DNA from: Bacteroidota bacterium
Lineage (GTDB): Bacteria > Bacteroidota > Bacteroidia > Flavobacteriales > Weeksellaceae
Direction of reading: 5' to 3'
Length of the DNA: 64,000 bases
Assembly (NCBI GenBank): GCA_023461035.1
Contig: JAEWOD010000007.1
Coordinates: 11,081-75,080 of the forward strand
The notes under the pieces were generated by a model, which did not search any database, was not told where the DNA came from, and was given only the letters and a program-made list of their open reading frames with translations. Shown here piece after piece: positions 40,355 through 49,313 of the stretch. The position numbers were made by a program, and so were the translations under genes. Positions within the stretch are counted from its first letter, which is position 1, and the number at the start of each line of letters is the position of its first letter.

Positions 40355-41353
40355 TCACATGCTTTTTTTCAACTCCTGAAAGAATTTTTTCTCGCGTTCA
40401 GCAAGTGCATAAAGTTGGTCAGAAAGTTTTTCATAGATATTTTCCTCACCGCTACGGTTTTTATAAACCCGTGAAATATTGAGGGCAAAATCCCGCCATT
40501 CGTCTCCGATTTCGGTCATTTCTTTGGAGAGTTCTTTCAGTTTTGGATTGTTTAGAATTTGGGAAGCTTCTTCTAGAAAAGCCGCATAAATAAAGCGGAA
40601 TCCGCCACCACCGGTGCCGATTTCTTCCTGCATACGGATGAGTTGACCCAGATAATGATTGGTCTTTTTCACCCCGATTTTCTTTGGCCATTTCCTGATG
40701 CTTTTAGCGACCCATTTCATGGCATTTACACCGATGATGGGGACCGGAGCCAACATATCATTACAAGTCTTTTTTATTCCTTTTTTTATGGCCTTTTCCC
40801 AATCATATTGCGTAGGAACGCTTTCCAGATAATACAAATGTCCCTTTGGCGGCAATGCGCCCTGAGCAAACCGGACTTTTTCCAATTCTTTTTCAGTAAG
40901 CGAAGTAACATCATCCATCACCGGATCGCTGATGAGGTAGCGGTTTTCTTCCTTCCCGTACACCACCAGATTATGCGCATTGAAATGAAAACGATATTCG
41001 TCCGGGAAATAGGTCAGATTGTAAACCCCAACCTGCAATCCTACAGGAATTCCTTCTTTTAGTTTTTGATCAAGAATTTTTTGAGCTTCTTCTGTCGAGC
41101 TGAATTTTTTATGGATTACTTTGATGCCCAATTGTTTGGCAAAACGACGGAAAATATAGCCGGGCATAGGCCGATAACTAAATCCGGGAGCGAAATTCAC
41201 TTTCAAAAAAGGAAGATAAACAAAGAACAATCCGGCGCCGATTCCGAAAACCAAAGGTTCGGAAACTTTTACGCCCTGATGGTTCATCAAATTGGAAATC
41301 ACGCCATTTTCACAATGAGCGGACTGTTTGTGCTCGAAATCTATCTGCATCAA
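40355..41353 (-). CDS. BtrH-like acyltransferase (butirosin H N-terminal domain)
   Basis: 332 residues with a papain-like C-H-D set in order: Cys14 in SAHCENGVISNLM, His127 in FNAHNLVVYG and Asp143 in LISDPVMDD. This is the pattern of BtrH-type enzymes, which move an acyl group from ACP to an acceptor. The C-terminal half is helical (DUF4872-like). In a flexirubin cluster it could transfer the aryl polyene from its ACP to the dialkylresorcinol. That role is inference. It overlaps the upstream gene by 4 bp. Confidence 0.85.
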   Translation of the reverse strand: MMQIDFEHKQSAHCENGVISNLMNHQGVKVSEPLVFGIGAGLFFVYLPFLKVNFAPGFSYRPMPGYIFRRFAKQLGIKVIHKKFSSTEEAQKILDQKLKEGIPVGLQVGVYNLTYFPDEYRFHFNAHNLVVYGKEENRYLISDPVMDDVTSLTEKELEKVRFAQGALPPKGHLYYLESVPTQYDWEKAIKKGIKKTCNDMLAPVPIIGVNAMKWVAKSIRKWPKKIGVKKTNHYLGQLIRMQEEIGTGGGGFRFIYAAFLEEASQILNNPKLKELSKEMTEIGDEWRDFALNISRVYKNRSGEENIYEKLSDQLYALAEREKKFFQELKKSM

Positions 41354-41751
41354 TCTATTTTAAAATTTTTTAATTCGTCCACGGAAATCTCAAAAACATC
41401 GGCATATTTTTTTAAAGTTTTGTCAGATAATTTCCGGAAGCGTTTGGGGTTGAAATGCCGTTTGACAAACCAGCGGTGAATTCCTGCATAAGCGGCCAAA
41501 ATCTGTAAATCCATCCGGTGAACTTCCATGAAATACGCCAGCGGACTGATGTTCCCGGCTTCTACTTCTTTTTTTGCCTCTTCAATTCTTTCTTCAATTA
41601 AATGAATGGATTCATCAAGAGCAGCCGATTTTACTTCCCATCCGGAACTCTGAACCGTAGTATAATTACCGTTCTCATCCACAGCATAGCAAAGCTCTTG
41701 CGCTACTTTGGAGAGACTTCCGTTGTCTTGTGGTACCTGTTCTTTTTTCAT
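41350..41751 (-). CDS. Small conserved protein of the pigment cluster
   Basis: 133 residues, acidic, no signal peptide. Predicted helical: LDESIHLIEERIEEAKKEVEAGNISPLAYFMEVHRMDLQILAAYAG, then KTLKKYADVFEISVDELKNF, whose end resembles a helix-turn-helix-like turn. It overlaps both neighbours by 4 bp, so it is fixed in the operon, between a hotdog protein and the BtrH-like protein. Function unknown; an adaptor role is conceivable. Confidence 0.7.
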   Translation of the reverse strand: MKKEQVPQDNGSLSKVAQELCYAVDENGNYTTVQSSGWEVKSAALDESIHLIEERIEEAKKEVEAGNISPLAYFMEVHRMDLQILAAYAGIHRWFVKRHFNPKRFRKLSDKTLKKYADVFEISVDELKNFKID

Positions 41752-42206
41752 AAATCACGGGTTTGTAAAATCATTTTCATTTCGGTTGTAAAAGCAGTTT
41801 TTGAATTCACAAAAGTTTCCGCTTTCACATTACAAATTTTCAAATTTTCAGTGTCAAACACAAGTTCCGTCTCAGTCGTGGTGAAAAGTTCATCGCCCAA
41901 TTTGGGTAAAAATTTTACTTCCATACTCGTGATATGACTGATGAATCCTACGGAATCTTTTCCTTCGCTCCATAAATCTTCCTGTGAATCGGCAAAAAAG
42001 AATTTCAAAAAAACAAAACTGCTTTGTGCCGCATTTTCCAGTAAGCCCATTTCGGAAAAAAAACCATCTGTAAAAAACAAACAGCTTTCCTCAATTTTAT
42101 AATGCGTTTCCGCCATCAATCCGTCCACCAAAAGTACTTTATCGATACACAAAATCGGTTTTCTGTGCGGAATCAGCTCTTCTATTTCGGGATATTTTTT
42201 TTTCAA
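41748..42206 (-). CDS. Hotdog-fold dehydratase-like protein (FabZ/ApeP type)
   Basis: 152 residues beginning IEELIPHRKPILCIDKVLLVDG, the FabZ/ApeP start motif, then GLLENAAQSSFVFL with the Glu of the dehydratase helix. The GHFP His segment of FabZ is not preserved (reads DGFFSEMG). It follows DarB by 53 bp and overlaps the next gene by 4 bp. Likely a 3-hydroxyacyl-ACP dehydratase or related non-standard hotdog partner. Confidence 0.75.
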   Translation of the reverse strand: MKKKYPEIEELIPHRKPILCIDKVLLVDGLMAETHYKIEESCLFFTDGFFSEMGLLENAAQSSFVFLKFFFADSQEDLWSEGKDSVGFISHITSMEVKFLPKLGDELFTTTETELVFDTENLKICNVKAETFVNSKTAFTTEMKMILQTRDL

Positions 42207-42259
42207 ATTTTAATTATTTCAAAATCCTGCATCTTCTATCTTCCAACATCCATCTTAAG

Positions 42260-43402
42260 TTAACATACTGTCAATACCGCACATGAATAAGCAAATCGGC
42301 CGCTTTCCGGAATGCACAGCAACACTTTTTCTCCTTTTTTCAGCTTTCCTGAATTCATCAATTCTTCGGTGACAATAAAGATGGAGGCCGCTCCTATATT
42401 TCCTACTTCCGACAAATTATAATACCATTTCTCCACCGGGAAATCCAATCCGACAGCTGCAAATTCTTCTCTTAATCCGTCTTTGAAATAATTGGAGGAA
42501 ATATGTGCCAGGACGTAATCCATATCATTCGGATCCAAATTATGTTTGTCAAATGAAGCGCGAAGCGATTGCGCTCCTTTTTTCAGAATGTATTCGTCCA
42601 ATAATCTCGTGTCTTGTTTAAGCGCAAAAATGGATTGATTCAACCATTCGTCTGCCGAATATTCCGCCCAGGATTTCAGACTTCCGTCTTCCTGTTTTTC
42701 GCTTCCTGAATACATACAGGCCTCTATTTCATGGGCATACGAATAAAAATCAATGAATTCAATTCTTAAATTCAATTGATTTTCCCTTGGTTTATTTTCC
42801 AATAAAAAAGCACCTGAGCCGTCAGAAAGCATCCAACGCAAAAATTCTCTTTTAAAAGCCACGATGGGTTTTTCTTCGAGCAGTTTCAGATTTTCCACTT
42901 CGTGGTTAAATTTATCGGCCGTCATCCAGATTGAAAACCTTTCAGAACCCGCTGCCACTGCATTGTTCACTGCGCCGGCTTTAACGGAAAGATAAGCGTA
43001 ATTCAATGCATTCATCCCCGAATTACACAATCCCATCGAGGTATTGATTTCAATGGATTGATCGGGCTTCAAAACACCATGCACCATGGAAGCATGCGAC
43101 GGCTGAATCTGGTCGGCAGAAGTGGTTCCACAAGAAAGCAATTGCATATCGTTTTTTGAGAAATGTTCGTCAAAAAGGCCTTCCACTGCTTTGGCCGTAA
43201 TTTCGGCATTGGTATGGGTTGGTTTTCCGTTTTTGTCCAGCGCATAATATCGGGTTTTGATGCCGTTGTTGCGCAAAATCAAAGCTTTTGCTTTGGACGG
43301 TTTTCCGTTGACCAAACCCAAGTATTCTTCCATTTCGTCGTTCTGAACCGGTCTGTTTGGCAGGTAAGTGGACGATTTGGTGATATAAACTTCATTCATC
43401 AT
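42260..43402 (-). CDS. darB: Ketosynthase III-like enzyme of dialkylresorcinol synthesis (DarB-like)
   Basis: 380 residues of the KASIII fold: SSTYLPNRPVQNDEMEEYLGLVNGKPS start, ASMVHG, Cys126 in TSMGLCNSGMNALNYAYL, His in VLAHISSNYF and Asn in GNIGAASIFI, ending GEKVLLCIPESGRFAYSC. DarB joins a beta-keto acyl thioester with a second acyl chain to give a cyclohexanedione, which DarA oxidises to the resorcinol. It is next to DarA (14 bp). The start is at 43402; the longer frame would overlap darA. A paralogue is encoded at 44850-45989. Confidence 0.88.
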   Translation of the reverse strand: MMNEVYITKSSTYLPNRPVQNDEMEEYLGLVNGKPSKAKALILRNNGIKTRYYALDKNGKPTHTNAEITAKAVEGLFDEHFSKNDMQLLSCGTTSADQIQPSHASMVHGVLKPDQSIEINTSMGLCNSGMNALNYAYLSVKAGAVNNAVAAGSERFSIWMTADKFNHEVENLKLLEEKPIVAFKREFLRWMLSDGSGAFLLENKPRENQLNLRIEFIDFYSYAHEIEACMYSGSEKQEDGSLKSWAEYSADEWLNQSIFALKQDTRLLDEYILKKGAQSLRASFDKHNLDPNDMDYVLAHISSNYFKDGLREEFAAVGLDFPVEKWYYNLSEVGNIGAASIFIVTEELMNSGKLKKGEKVLLCIPESGRFAYSCAVLTVC

Positions 43403-43416
43403 TAAAAAACTAAATT

Positions 43417-44325
43417 CTAAACTCCTTGATAATACTTGATTTGTTTTTTCCTTTTCCACCAAAAAATGGGGGTGGTAAGGTTGAACAATATTAAAACAAT
43501 TGGTGAAATTACCCAAATGGCAGCAAAAAGATAAAAGGTATATATCTTCAACCAGAATTTCCTTTTCTGCGGATTTCGTTTGATAATTCCTGAAAATACG
43601 GTAAATAACCGGTTTCCGACGGTTTCTACTTTTATCAGAAAAGGACGGATTTCTACGGCGCCGTTTTCAACCAATTTTTCCTGCATCCCATCGTAATTCT
43701 CCGATTTTGCATAAGCCAAAATGATTTCTCCAAATTTGGAGGCAGTGTTGATTTCTTCATCCGAAACACCGGCTTTTGGCCAGGGTTTGGGCGAAATTTT
43801 ATTTCCGGTTTTTACCACCCAATTCAAAATGGTAATCACGCTTGTATAATTGTCATGTCTGTCAACCAATGCGATGTTTCCAACCAATTTTATGTTCAAT
43901 TCTTTGAAATAAACTTTCAGTTTTTCCTGCGAAAGCATCCACATATTTCGGGTGCCCGAAACGGTGATGAGGGGTTTCCCCGATAATAGTTTCGGAGCAA
44001 ATTCACTTTTCAGAAAAGAAATAATCGGAATGGAAGGTGTCAAAAACCAAACCTGATAACCAAACACAACTAAATCATAATCTTTGTTCAAAACTTCATC
44101 TGAAGGCTTTTCAATTTCTACCGGAACCTGTAGATAAGATTCGGGAAAAGTATCAAAAAAAACATCTTTCGGCCAGGGAAACGGAAAATCTTTTTTTGGT
44201 TTGATTTCGTAGTAAGTTACCGTGAATTCTTCCTGGTTTTCCCGGAAAGGGCTTGTGAGGTTTTTTACGATTTCTTCTAATTGTCCGGATTGAGAGTAAT
44301 ACGTTACCAGAATATTTTTAGCCAT
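43417..44325 (-). CDS. darA: Dialkylresorcinol condensing/aromatising enzyme (DarA-like)
   Basis: 302 residues with a flavodoxin-like N-terminus (ILVTYYSQSGQLEEIVKNL, FMN loop) and VVFGYQVWFLTPSIPIISFLKSE, then VSGTRNMWMLSQEK, and a hydrophobic C-terminal anchor (KIYTFYLFAAIWVISPIVLILFNL). This matches DarA, the flavoprotein that aromatises the DarB product to a 2,5-dialkylresorcinol. Start at 44325 because the -7 element at 44344-44351 lies inside the longer frame. DarA and DarB form the core pair for the resorcinol half of flexirubin. Confidence 0.88.
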   Translation of the reverse strand: MAKNILVTYYSQSGQLEEIVKNLTSPFRENQEEFTVTYYEIKPKKDFPFPWPKDVFFDTFPESYLQVPVEIEKPSDEVLNKDYDLVVFGYQVWFLTPSIPIISFLKSEFAPKLLSGKPLITVSGTRNMWMLSQEKLKVYFKELNIKLVGNIALVDRHDNYTSVITILNWVVKTGNKISPKPWPKAGVSDEEINTASKFGEIILAYAKSENYDGMQEKLVENGAVEIRPFLIKVETVGNRLFTVFSGIIKRNPQKRKFWLKIYTFYLFAAIWVISPIVLILFNLTTPIFWWKRKKQIKYYQGV

Positions 44326-44343
44326 TTGCAGGACTGTTTTCCA

Positions 44344-44351
44344 CAAAAATA
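44344..44351 (-). promoter_or_regulatory. -7 promoter element of darA-darB
   Basis: TATTTTTG on the minus strand matches TAnnTTTG, 18 bases before the ATG at 44325 and within the 84-bp gap after the hotdog gene. Suggests darA/darB can be transcribed separately. Confidence 0.5.
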
Positions 44352-44409
44352 ATCAATTAATTAAATTTTTGAGTTGAATCAGAATTTGAATTCAAAATAA
44401 GTTGAAGAA

Positions 44410-44853
44410 TCAGTCGGTTTCTTTTGCGATAATCGTACGCATTTCGCCGGACGCAATGACTTTTCCGTTCAGAAAAACCTCTCCTGAAACCATTGTCACA
44501 CCCAGAATTTGGTTGAGAATTTTAATCCGGGTTCGGATTTCTTCACCAATCTTTGGCAGTTCTGTAATGTCGATGTTTTTGATGGAACCGATGTATCCGA
44601 CCGGAGCCGGTTCGTCTTTTTTAAAGAAATTATATCCTTGGTGAAGGGCAATTGTTTGTGCGAAATGTTCGATCATTCCTGATTCGGAAAGTTCCCCTTT
44701 TTCATTGACCAAAACATGTTTTTCCGGAACTGTAAATCCCGATAAAATTTGATCTTCTGTATGTTCATAAATGGAATCCACCAGCACGAAAGGCGGCCGT
44801 TGAGGAATGAGTCTCAGAATTTTTTCTTCAGATGAAAGGAGAGCTTGTGTCAT
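44410..44853 (-). CDS. Hotdog-fold dehydratase-like protein (ApeP type)
   Basis: 147 residues: ILRLIPQRPPFVLVDSIYEHTED is the ApeP/FabZ opening, followed by GMIEHFAQTIALHQGYNFFKK, the helix that carries the active Glu, and IGEEIRTRIKILNQ strands. Overlaps the KASIII gene by 4 bp. Probable 3-hydroxyacyl-ACP dehydratase of polyene or fatty chain elongation; one of three hotdog dehydratase-like proteins in the cluster. Confidence 0.8.
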   Translation of the reverse strand: MTQALLSSEEKILRLIPQRPPFVLVDSIYEHTEDQILSGFTVPEKHVLVNEKGELSESGMIEHFAQTIALHQGYNFFKKDEPAPVGYIGSIKNIDITELPKIGEEIRTRIKILNQILGVTMVSGEVFLNGKVIASGEMRTIIAKETD

Positions 44854-45989
44854 ACGACTTCTAATAAACCGTAAACATAAGAAAATCTACCGCTTTCGGG
44901 AACTGAAAGCAGAACTTTTTCTCCTTTTTTTAGTCTTCCGGAATATAAAAGTGACTCTAATTGTAAGTAAATAGAAGCAGATCCTATATTCCCAAAGGTT
45001 TCAAGGTTTACAAACCATTTTTCCAACGGGATGTTGATTCCGGCATTTATAAAGCCTTGATTTAAAAGATCATGGAAATAATAGGATGAGATATGGGGTA
45101 GGAAATAATCAATTTCTTCCGGTGAGATTTGGTTTTCATCTAAAATTTTGCGGATGCTTTCTGTTCCTTTTTTGATGATGTGTTCGTCCAGTAATTTGAT
45201 GTCTTGTTTGATGGCAAAAACGGATTCGGCCAACCATCTTTCAGGATCTGTATCACTCCAGGAAATCAAATTTCCGTCTTTGTCTTTAATGGCTCCGGCA
45301 TACATACAGGTTTCCAATTCATTGGCATAGGAAATTCCTTTTATCCAATTGATTTTCAAAGAAATTCCTTCTTCATTGGGTTGATCGCTTAAAAGCATTG
45401 CGCCGGCTCCGTCAGAGAGCATCCAACGCAAAAAATCTTTGTCAAATGCAATGACTGGATTTTGTTCCAATTGGATTAATTTTTCCGCTTCGTTGTTAAA
45501 TTTATCGGCTCTTAACCAAGATGAAACGCGTTCTGAACCCGTACAAACCGCTGTTCTGGCCGTTCCCGATGAGATGGCCATGAAACCATATTTTAAGGCG
45601 TTTATACCGGATGTACAAATACCGGTTGCCGAATTGATTTCCAATGATTTTTTCCCCCAGGCGCCATGCACCATACTGGCATGGGAAGGGAGCATTTGAT
45701 CCGGCGTAGATGTTCCGCAGGAAAGAATGTCTATTTCTTCGGCAGAGAAATTTGCTAACGTTAGCAGACTTTCTATTGCCTGGTAAGTCAGTTGGGTATT
45801 GTTATGAGTAGGGTTTCCCATTTCATCCAGAGCATAATAACGCTGGACGATACGGTTGTTTCTCAAAACGATAGACCTTGCACGGGAGGGCTTCCCGTTT
45901 ATCAGTCCCAAAATGCTTTCCATACGGTCATTGGTCACCGGTTCATTGGGTAAGAATTTGGAAATCGTTCTGATGTAAACATTTTGCAT
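44850..45989 (-). CDS. Second ketosynthase III-like enzyme (DarB paralogue)
   Basis: 379 residues, closely like the DarB protein: ISKFLPNEPVTNDRMESILGLINGKPSRARSIVLRNN, SHASMVHGAWG, Cys125 in NSATGICTSGINALKYGFM, His in FLPHISSYYF and Asn in FGNIGSASIYLQ, ending GEKVLLSVPESGRFSYVYGL. Catalytic Cys-His-Asn all present. It may prime chain synthesis or make a different resorcinol. First gene of its own unit with a -7 element at 46041-46048; start at 45989 (MQNVYIRT). Confidence 0.85.
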   Translation of the reverse strand: MQNVYIRTISKFLPNEPVTNDRMESILGLINGKPSRARSIVLRNNRIVQRYYALDEMGNPTHNNTQLTYQAIESLLTLANFSAEEIDILSCGTSTPDQMLPSHASMVHGAWGKKSLEINSATGICTSGINALKYGFMAISSGTARTAVCTGSERVSSWLRADKFNNEAEKLIQLEQNPVIAFDKDFLRWMLSDGAGAMLLSDQPNEEGISLKINWIKGISYANELETCMYAGAIKDKDGNLISWSDTDPERWLAESVFAIKQDIKLLDEHIIKKGTESIRKILDENQISPEEIDYFLPHISSYYFHDLLNQGFINAGINIPLEKWFVNLETFGNIGSASIYLQLESLLYSGRLKKGEKVLLSVPESGRFSYVYGLLEVV

Positions 45990-46040
45990 TTTTTGTTTTT
46001 TCGGGTTGTAAGGTAATTCTTCTTTTTTAAAAAAGAGGTG

Positions 46041-46048
46041 CAAAGATA
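46041..46048 (-). promoter_or_regulatory. -7 promoter element of the second KASIII gene
   Basis: TATCTTTG on the minus strand matches TAnnTTTG, 51 bases before the ATG at 45989. Confidence 0.55.
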
Positions 46049-46179
46049 AGATAAAATTAAACAGGATGGAATTGTTTCTGATGATTCTTAAGTTTGTCTC
46101 AATTTAAGAGTTCAATTTGATTTTTTTAGATAGTTAATTGAGAGTGAATATGCTGCGGTGAAATTGTCTTTGTGGAATT

Positions 46180-47052
46180 TCAATCTTCTTTCTCCCAAAA
46201 TTCGTAGTAATTAAACCATTGTAAAGGATATTTTTCCAGCATTTTTTCTATGCTTTGCGTATATGCATCCAGTAAAGAATCGGCGTCCCGGTTTTTAAAT
46301 TCGGCGACTCTGGCATACAAATGATAGTGCCGGTTTTTTTCACGCATCACATAAACAAAGAGCACCGGCGTATTGAGCCGGGAACTCAAAAGGAAGGGAC
46401 CGGCAGGGAATTGAGCCGATTTACGCAATAATTTTCCGTTTAAAGTTTTGGTGTTGGGAAAAAAACGGTCTCCGGTAAAACAAAGCATTTGTTTGTCTTC
46501 CAACACTTTATGGATGTCAAAAATATGGGACATATCGTCTTTTACGATGACAAATTCCACTTTGGGTTGAGCCATCACGCTGTCGAGCAAAGATTTGATA
46601 GCCGCCCGTTCTTCATCGGTCGTTACCAAATGGATTTTTTTATCAAATCCGTGCATAAAATGCTGCGCCAACTCAAAATTCCCGACATGTGCACTAATCA
46701 TGATGCCTGCCGATTCGTCTTTTGCCAATTGGTGGATGTTTTCAATGCCGTCAAATTCGTAAGTATATTTATGTTCCAAACCGGCTGCGATGGCAACTTT
46801 ATCTATGATTGTTTGGCCAAAAATAAAATTGTTCCGGTAGGTGTTTATCCAGGAGGAAAAGGCAGATTGGTTTTGTCGGTGTCTGAAATAGCGATAGATG
46901 ATGCGGGTTTGCTTTTGATTAAATAAAAAATAATAAAAGGAAACAAATACCAGCAAAAAATAACCGGCATTGATTCCCAAATTTTTTATAAGAAAGATGA
47001 AAATCTTATAACCGGAAGTGGTTCCTTTCGATTTACCTTCCCATTCAGCCAT
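46180..47052 (-). CDS. Lysophospholipid/acyl-ACP acyltransferase, LpxL-like
   Basis: 290 residues of the HtrB/LpxL family with one N-terminal membrane anchor (about 24-46, NAGYFLLVFVSFYYFLF). Catalytic H-x4-E motif in MISAHVGNFELAQHFM, then TGDRFFPN and FPAGPFLLSSRL (P-x-G-P). It transfers acyl chains from ACP to a membrane acceptor. Aryl polyene clusters contain such an acyltransferase, which may link the polyene to its lipid partner. 15 bp after the ACP gene. Confidence 0.88.
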   Translation of the reverse strand: MAEWEGKSKGTTSGYKIFIFLIKNLGINAGYFLLVFVSFYYFLFNQKQTRIIYRYFRHRQNQSAFSSWINTYRNNFIFGQTIIDKVAIAAGLEHKYTYEFDGIENIHQLAKDESAGIMISAHVGNFELAQHFMHGFDKKIHLVTTDEERAAIKSLLDSVMAQPKVEFVIVKDDMSHIFDIHKVLEDKQMLCFTGDRFFPNTKTLNGKLLRKSAQFPAGPFLLSSRLNTPVLFVYVMREKNRHYHLYARVAEFKNRDADSLLDAYTQSIEKMLEKYPLQWFNYYEFWEKED

Positions 47053-47067
47053 GAAAAAAGTAGAAAT

Positions 47068-47319
47068 TTAGGCGATAGCGTGAAATTTTTGATCTACAAT
47101 TTCGTATAAATCATCAAAAGTGTGAATGGTCTGGAAATCTTTTCCTTCCAATTTCACTCCAAAGTTGGACTCGATGATTACAACCAAATCTACATAATCC
47201 AAACTGTCCAAATCCAAAGTTTCTTTCATGTTTGCAGTTGGCGAGATGTGAGATGCATCTACTTCAAATTCCTCAACCAGAAAGTCATTAATCGTTTGAA
47301 TAATCGTTTCTCTATTCAT
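47068..47319 (-). CDS. Acyl carrier protein, second copy
   Basis: 83 residues (start MNRETIIQ), phosphopantetheine Ser39 in LDLDSLDYVDLVVIIE. Typical ACP helices. Lies between the ketosynthase and the acyltransferase, so it probably carries the chain for both. The TTG at 47331 lies 3 bases from the preceding stop and is not preferred. Confidence 0.92.
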   Translation of the reverse strand: MNRETIIQTINDFLVEEFEVDASHISPTANMKETLDLDSLDYVDLVVIIESNFGVKLEGKDFQTIHTFDDLYEIVDQKFHAIA

Positions 47320-47334
47320 AGTTTTACTCAATTC

Positions 47335-48555
47335 TTAGTGTTCTAATTTCTTAATTATGAGGGCAGAATTGGTTCCGCCAAATCCAAAAGAATTCGACAA
47401 AAATACATCAAAATTTTGGTTTAACGTATTTTTAACTAAATTCAAATTTTTTGCAGCCTCGTCAACTTCTTCCAGATTGATGTTGGGGGCGACAAATCCG
47501 TTTTGCATCATCAGCATCGAATAAACCACTTCGCTCGTCCCGGCCATCCAGCATTCGTGTCCCGTCATGGATTTGGTAGAACTTACAAAAGGATTTCCGC
47601 CGAAAACTGCGTCTATGGCTCTGGCTTCGTTTGCATCACCGATGGGTGTGGAAGTAGCATGAGCGTTGATGTACTGGATTTCTTCCGGTTTCATGCCCGA
47701 TTGTTGAAGTGCCATTTCCATCGCACGTTTCGGGCCGTCGATGTTGGGTGTGGAAATATGATCGCCATTGGAAGAAAATCCATAACCGACGACTTCTGCC
47801 AAAATGTTTGCTCCTCTTTTTACGGCGGATTCATAATCCTCCAAAATGATGGTTGCCGCACCGCCACCCGGAATCAGTCCGTCGCGTTGGGTATCAAACG
47901 GACGTGAAGCTTTGGTAGGTTCGTTTTCACGGACGGAGAAAACACCCAGTCCGTCAAAACTTCCCATCGAATATTTATTGGTTTCCTGCGCACCACCACA
48001 AATCACGATGTCCTGCAATCCTTGTTTTATCAATAAAAATCCCAAGCCAATCGAATGAGATCCACTTGCGCAAGCCGCACTGATGGTCATATTGATACCT
48101 TTGATTTTGTAAATCGTCGATAAATTCATGGTAACCGTGGAATTCATTGATTTGAAAATAGCGCCTGAGCCGACGAGGGTTGTGTCTTTTTTTTCTCTGA
48201 CTAATTCTATGGATTCCCAAACCGATTTAGAAACCGAATCGTTTCCATATAAAAGTCCGACGATGTTTTCGTCAAAGAATTCAGAAGAAACATTCGCATT
48301 TTTCAGTGCTTCTTCAGTCGCTACAAAGGCATATTCGCTTTCCTCTGCCATGGAAATCCGTTGGCGGCGCGAAAGTGAGCTTTTTAAATCCACCGGTTCT
48401 ACAAATCCGGTCAGAGCTGACCGGAATCCGAAGTCTTTTCGTTCCTGAGAAAAGATGATTCCGGATTTGCCTTGATATAATGATTGTTGTACTTCTTCCA
48501 GATTTTTTCCTAAAGAAGAATAAATGCCCATTCCTGTTATGACTACACGCCTCAT
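47335..48555 (-). CDS. Beta-ketoacyl-ACP synthase (FabB/FabF type)
   Basis: 406 residues: MRRVVITGMGIYSSLG start, Cys162 in TISAACASGSHSIGLG, His in NAHATSTPIGDANEARAI and His in SMTGHECWMAGTSEVVYSM, ending SNSFGFGGTNSALI. All catalytic residues kept. Position between FabG and the ACP points to polyene chain elongation. Start at 48555 because the upstream extension overlaps fabG and lacks family similarity. Confidence 0.93.
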   Translation of the reverse strand: MRRVVITGMGIYSSLGKNLEEVQQSLYQGKSGIIFSQERKDFGFRSALTGFVEPVDLKSSLSRRQRISMAEESEYAFVATEEALKNANVSSEFFDENIVGLLYGNDSVSKSVWESIELVREKKDTTLVGSGAIFKSMNSTVTMNLSTIYKIKGINMTISAACASGSHSIGLGFLLIKQGLQDIVICGGAQETNKYSMGSFDGLGVFSVRENEPTKASRPFDTQRDGLIPGGGAATIILEDYESAVKRGANILAEVVGYGFSSNGDHISTPNIDGPKRAMEMALQQSGMKPEEIQYINAHATSTPIGDANEARAIDAVFGGNPFVSSTKSMTGHECWMAGTSEVVYSMLMMQNGFVAPNINLEEVDEAAKNLNLVKNTLNQNFDVFLSNSFGFGGTNSALIIKKLEH

Positions 48556-48569
48556 TTCCAATCTTTCAT

Positions 48570-49310
48570 TTAGCTGTAAATACCGCCATTGATGTTTATG
48601 GTTTCCCCGGTGATATAAGAAGCCTTTCGCGAAGCCAGAAAACAAATCAGATCCGCAACTTCTTCCGCTTGACCGAAACGATTTAAAGGTACTAAATTTT
48701 TTAATTGGGATTGGTCTAAATCACTGGTCATATCGGTTTCGATGAATCCCGGAGCTACGGCATTGACCGTAATATTCCGTTTGGCGATTTCCTGTGCAAG
48801 GGCTTTGGTGGCTCCAATCAACCCGGCTTTGGCGGCCGAATAATTCACTTGTCCCGGGGTGCCTTTCATGCCGGAAACCGAAGCTACATTGATAATCCTC
48901 CCATAGCGGTTTTTGAGTAAATCCTGGATTAAATTTCGGGTGACATTGTAAAATCCGTTCAGTGTGGTGTTGAGGACTTTGTCCCAATCCTCGTCTTCCA
49001 TGAACATCATCAGCCCGTCCCTTGTGATGCCGGCGTTGTTAACGATGACTTCAATAATGGCTTCGGGATTTTCTTCTTTCCAATGGTTTAATTTAGTATT
49101 TACTTCTTCTTTATCATTGACATCAAACTGAATCAATTCGGCTTTACCGCCATTGTCCTGGATGACTTGAAGGGTTTCTTCGGCGGCTTTTTGGTTGGAT
49201 TGATAATTAATCAGAACGGGATATCCCAATTCCTCAGCTATTTTAATGGCTGTTTCACGTCCAATTCCTCTCGACCCACCTGTAATCAATGCATATTTTT
49301 CTTTACCCAT
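48570..49310 (-). CDS. fabG: 3-oxoacyl-ACP reductase
   Basis: 246-residue short-chain dehydrogenase: NADPH motif TGGSRGIG, NNAGITRDG, catalytic Ser in NVASVSGM and Y-x-x-x-K in YSAAKAG, then PGFIETDM and a GETININGG tail, all FabG-like. Reduces the 3-keto group after each condensation. 3 bp after the WG-repeat gene and 14 bp before the ketosynthase gene. Confidence 0.95.
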   Translation of the reverse strand: MGKEKYALITGGSRGIGRETAIKIAEELGYPVLINYQSNQKAAEETLQVIQDNGGKAELIQFDVNDKEEVNTKLNHWKEENPEAIIEVIVNNAGITRDGLMMFMEDEDWDKVLNTTLNGFYNVTRNLIQDLLKNRYGRIINVASVSGMKGTPGQVNYSAAKAGLIGATKALAQEIAKRNITVNAVAPGFIETDMTSDLDQSQLKNLVPLNRFGQAEEVADLICFLASRKASYITGETININGGIYS

Positions 49311-49313
49311 TTT

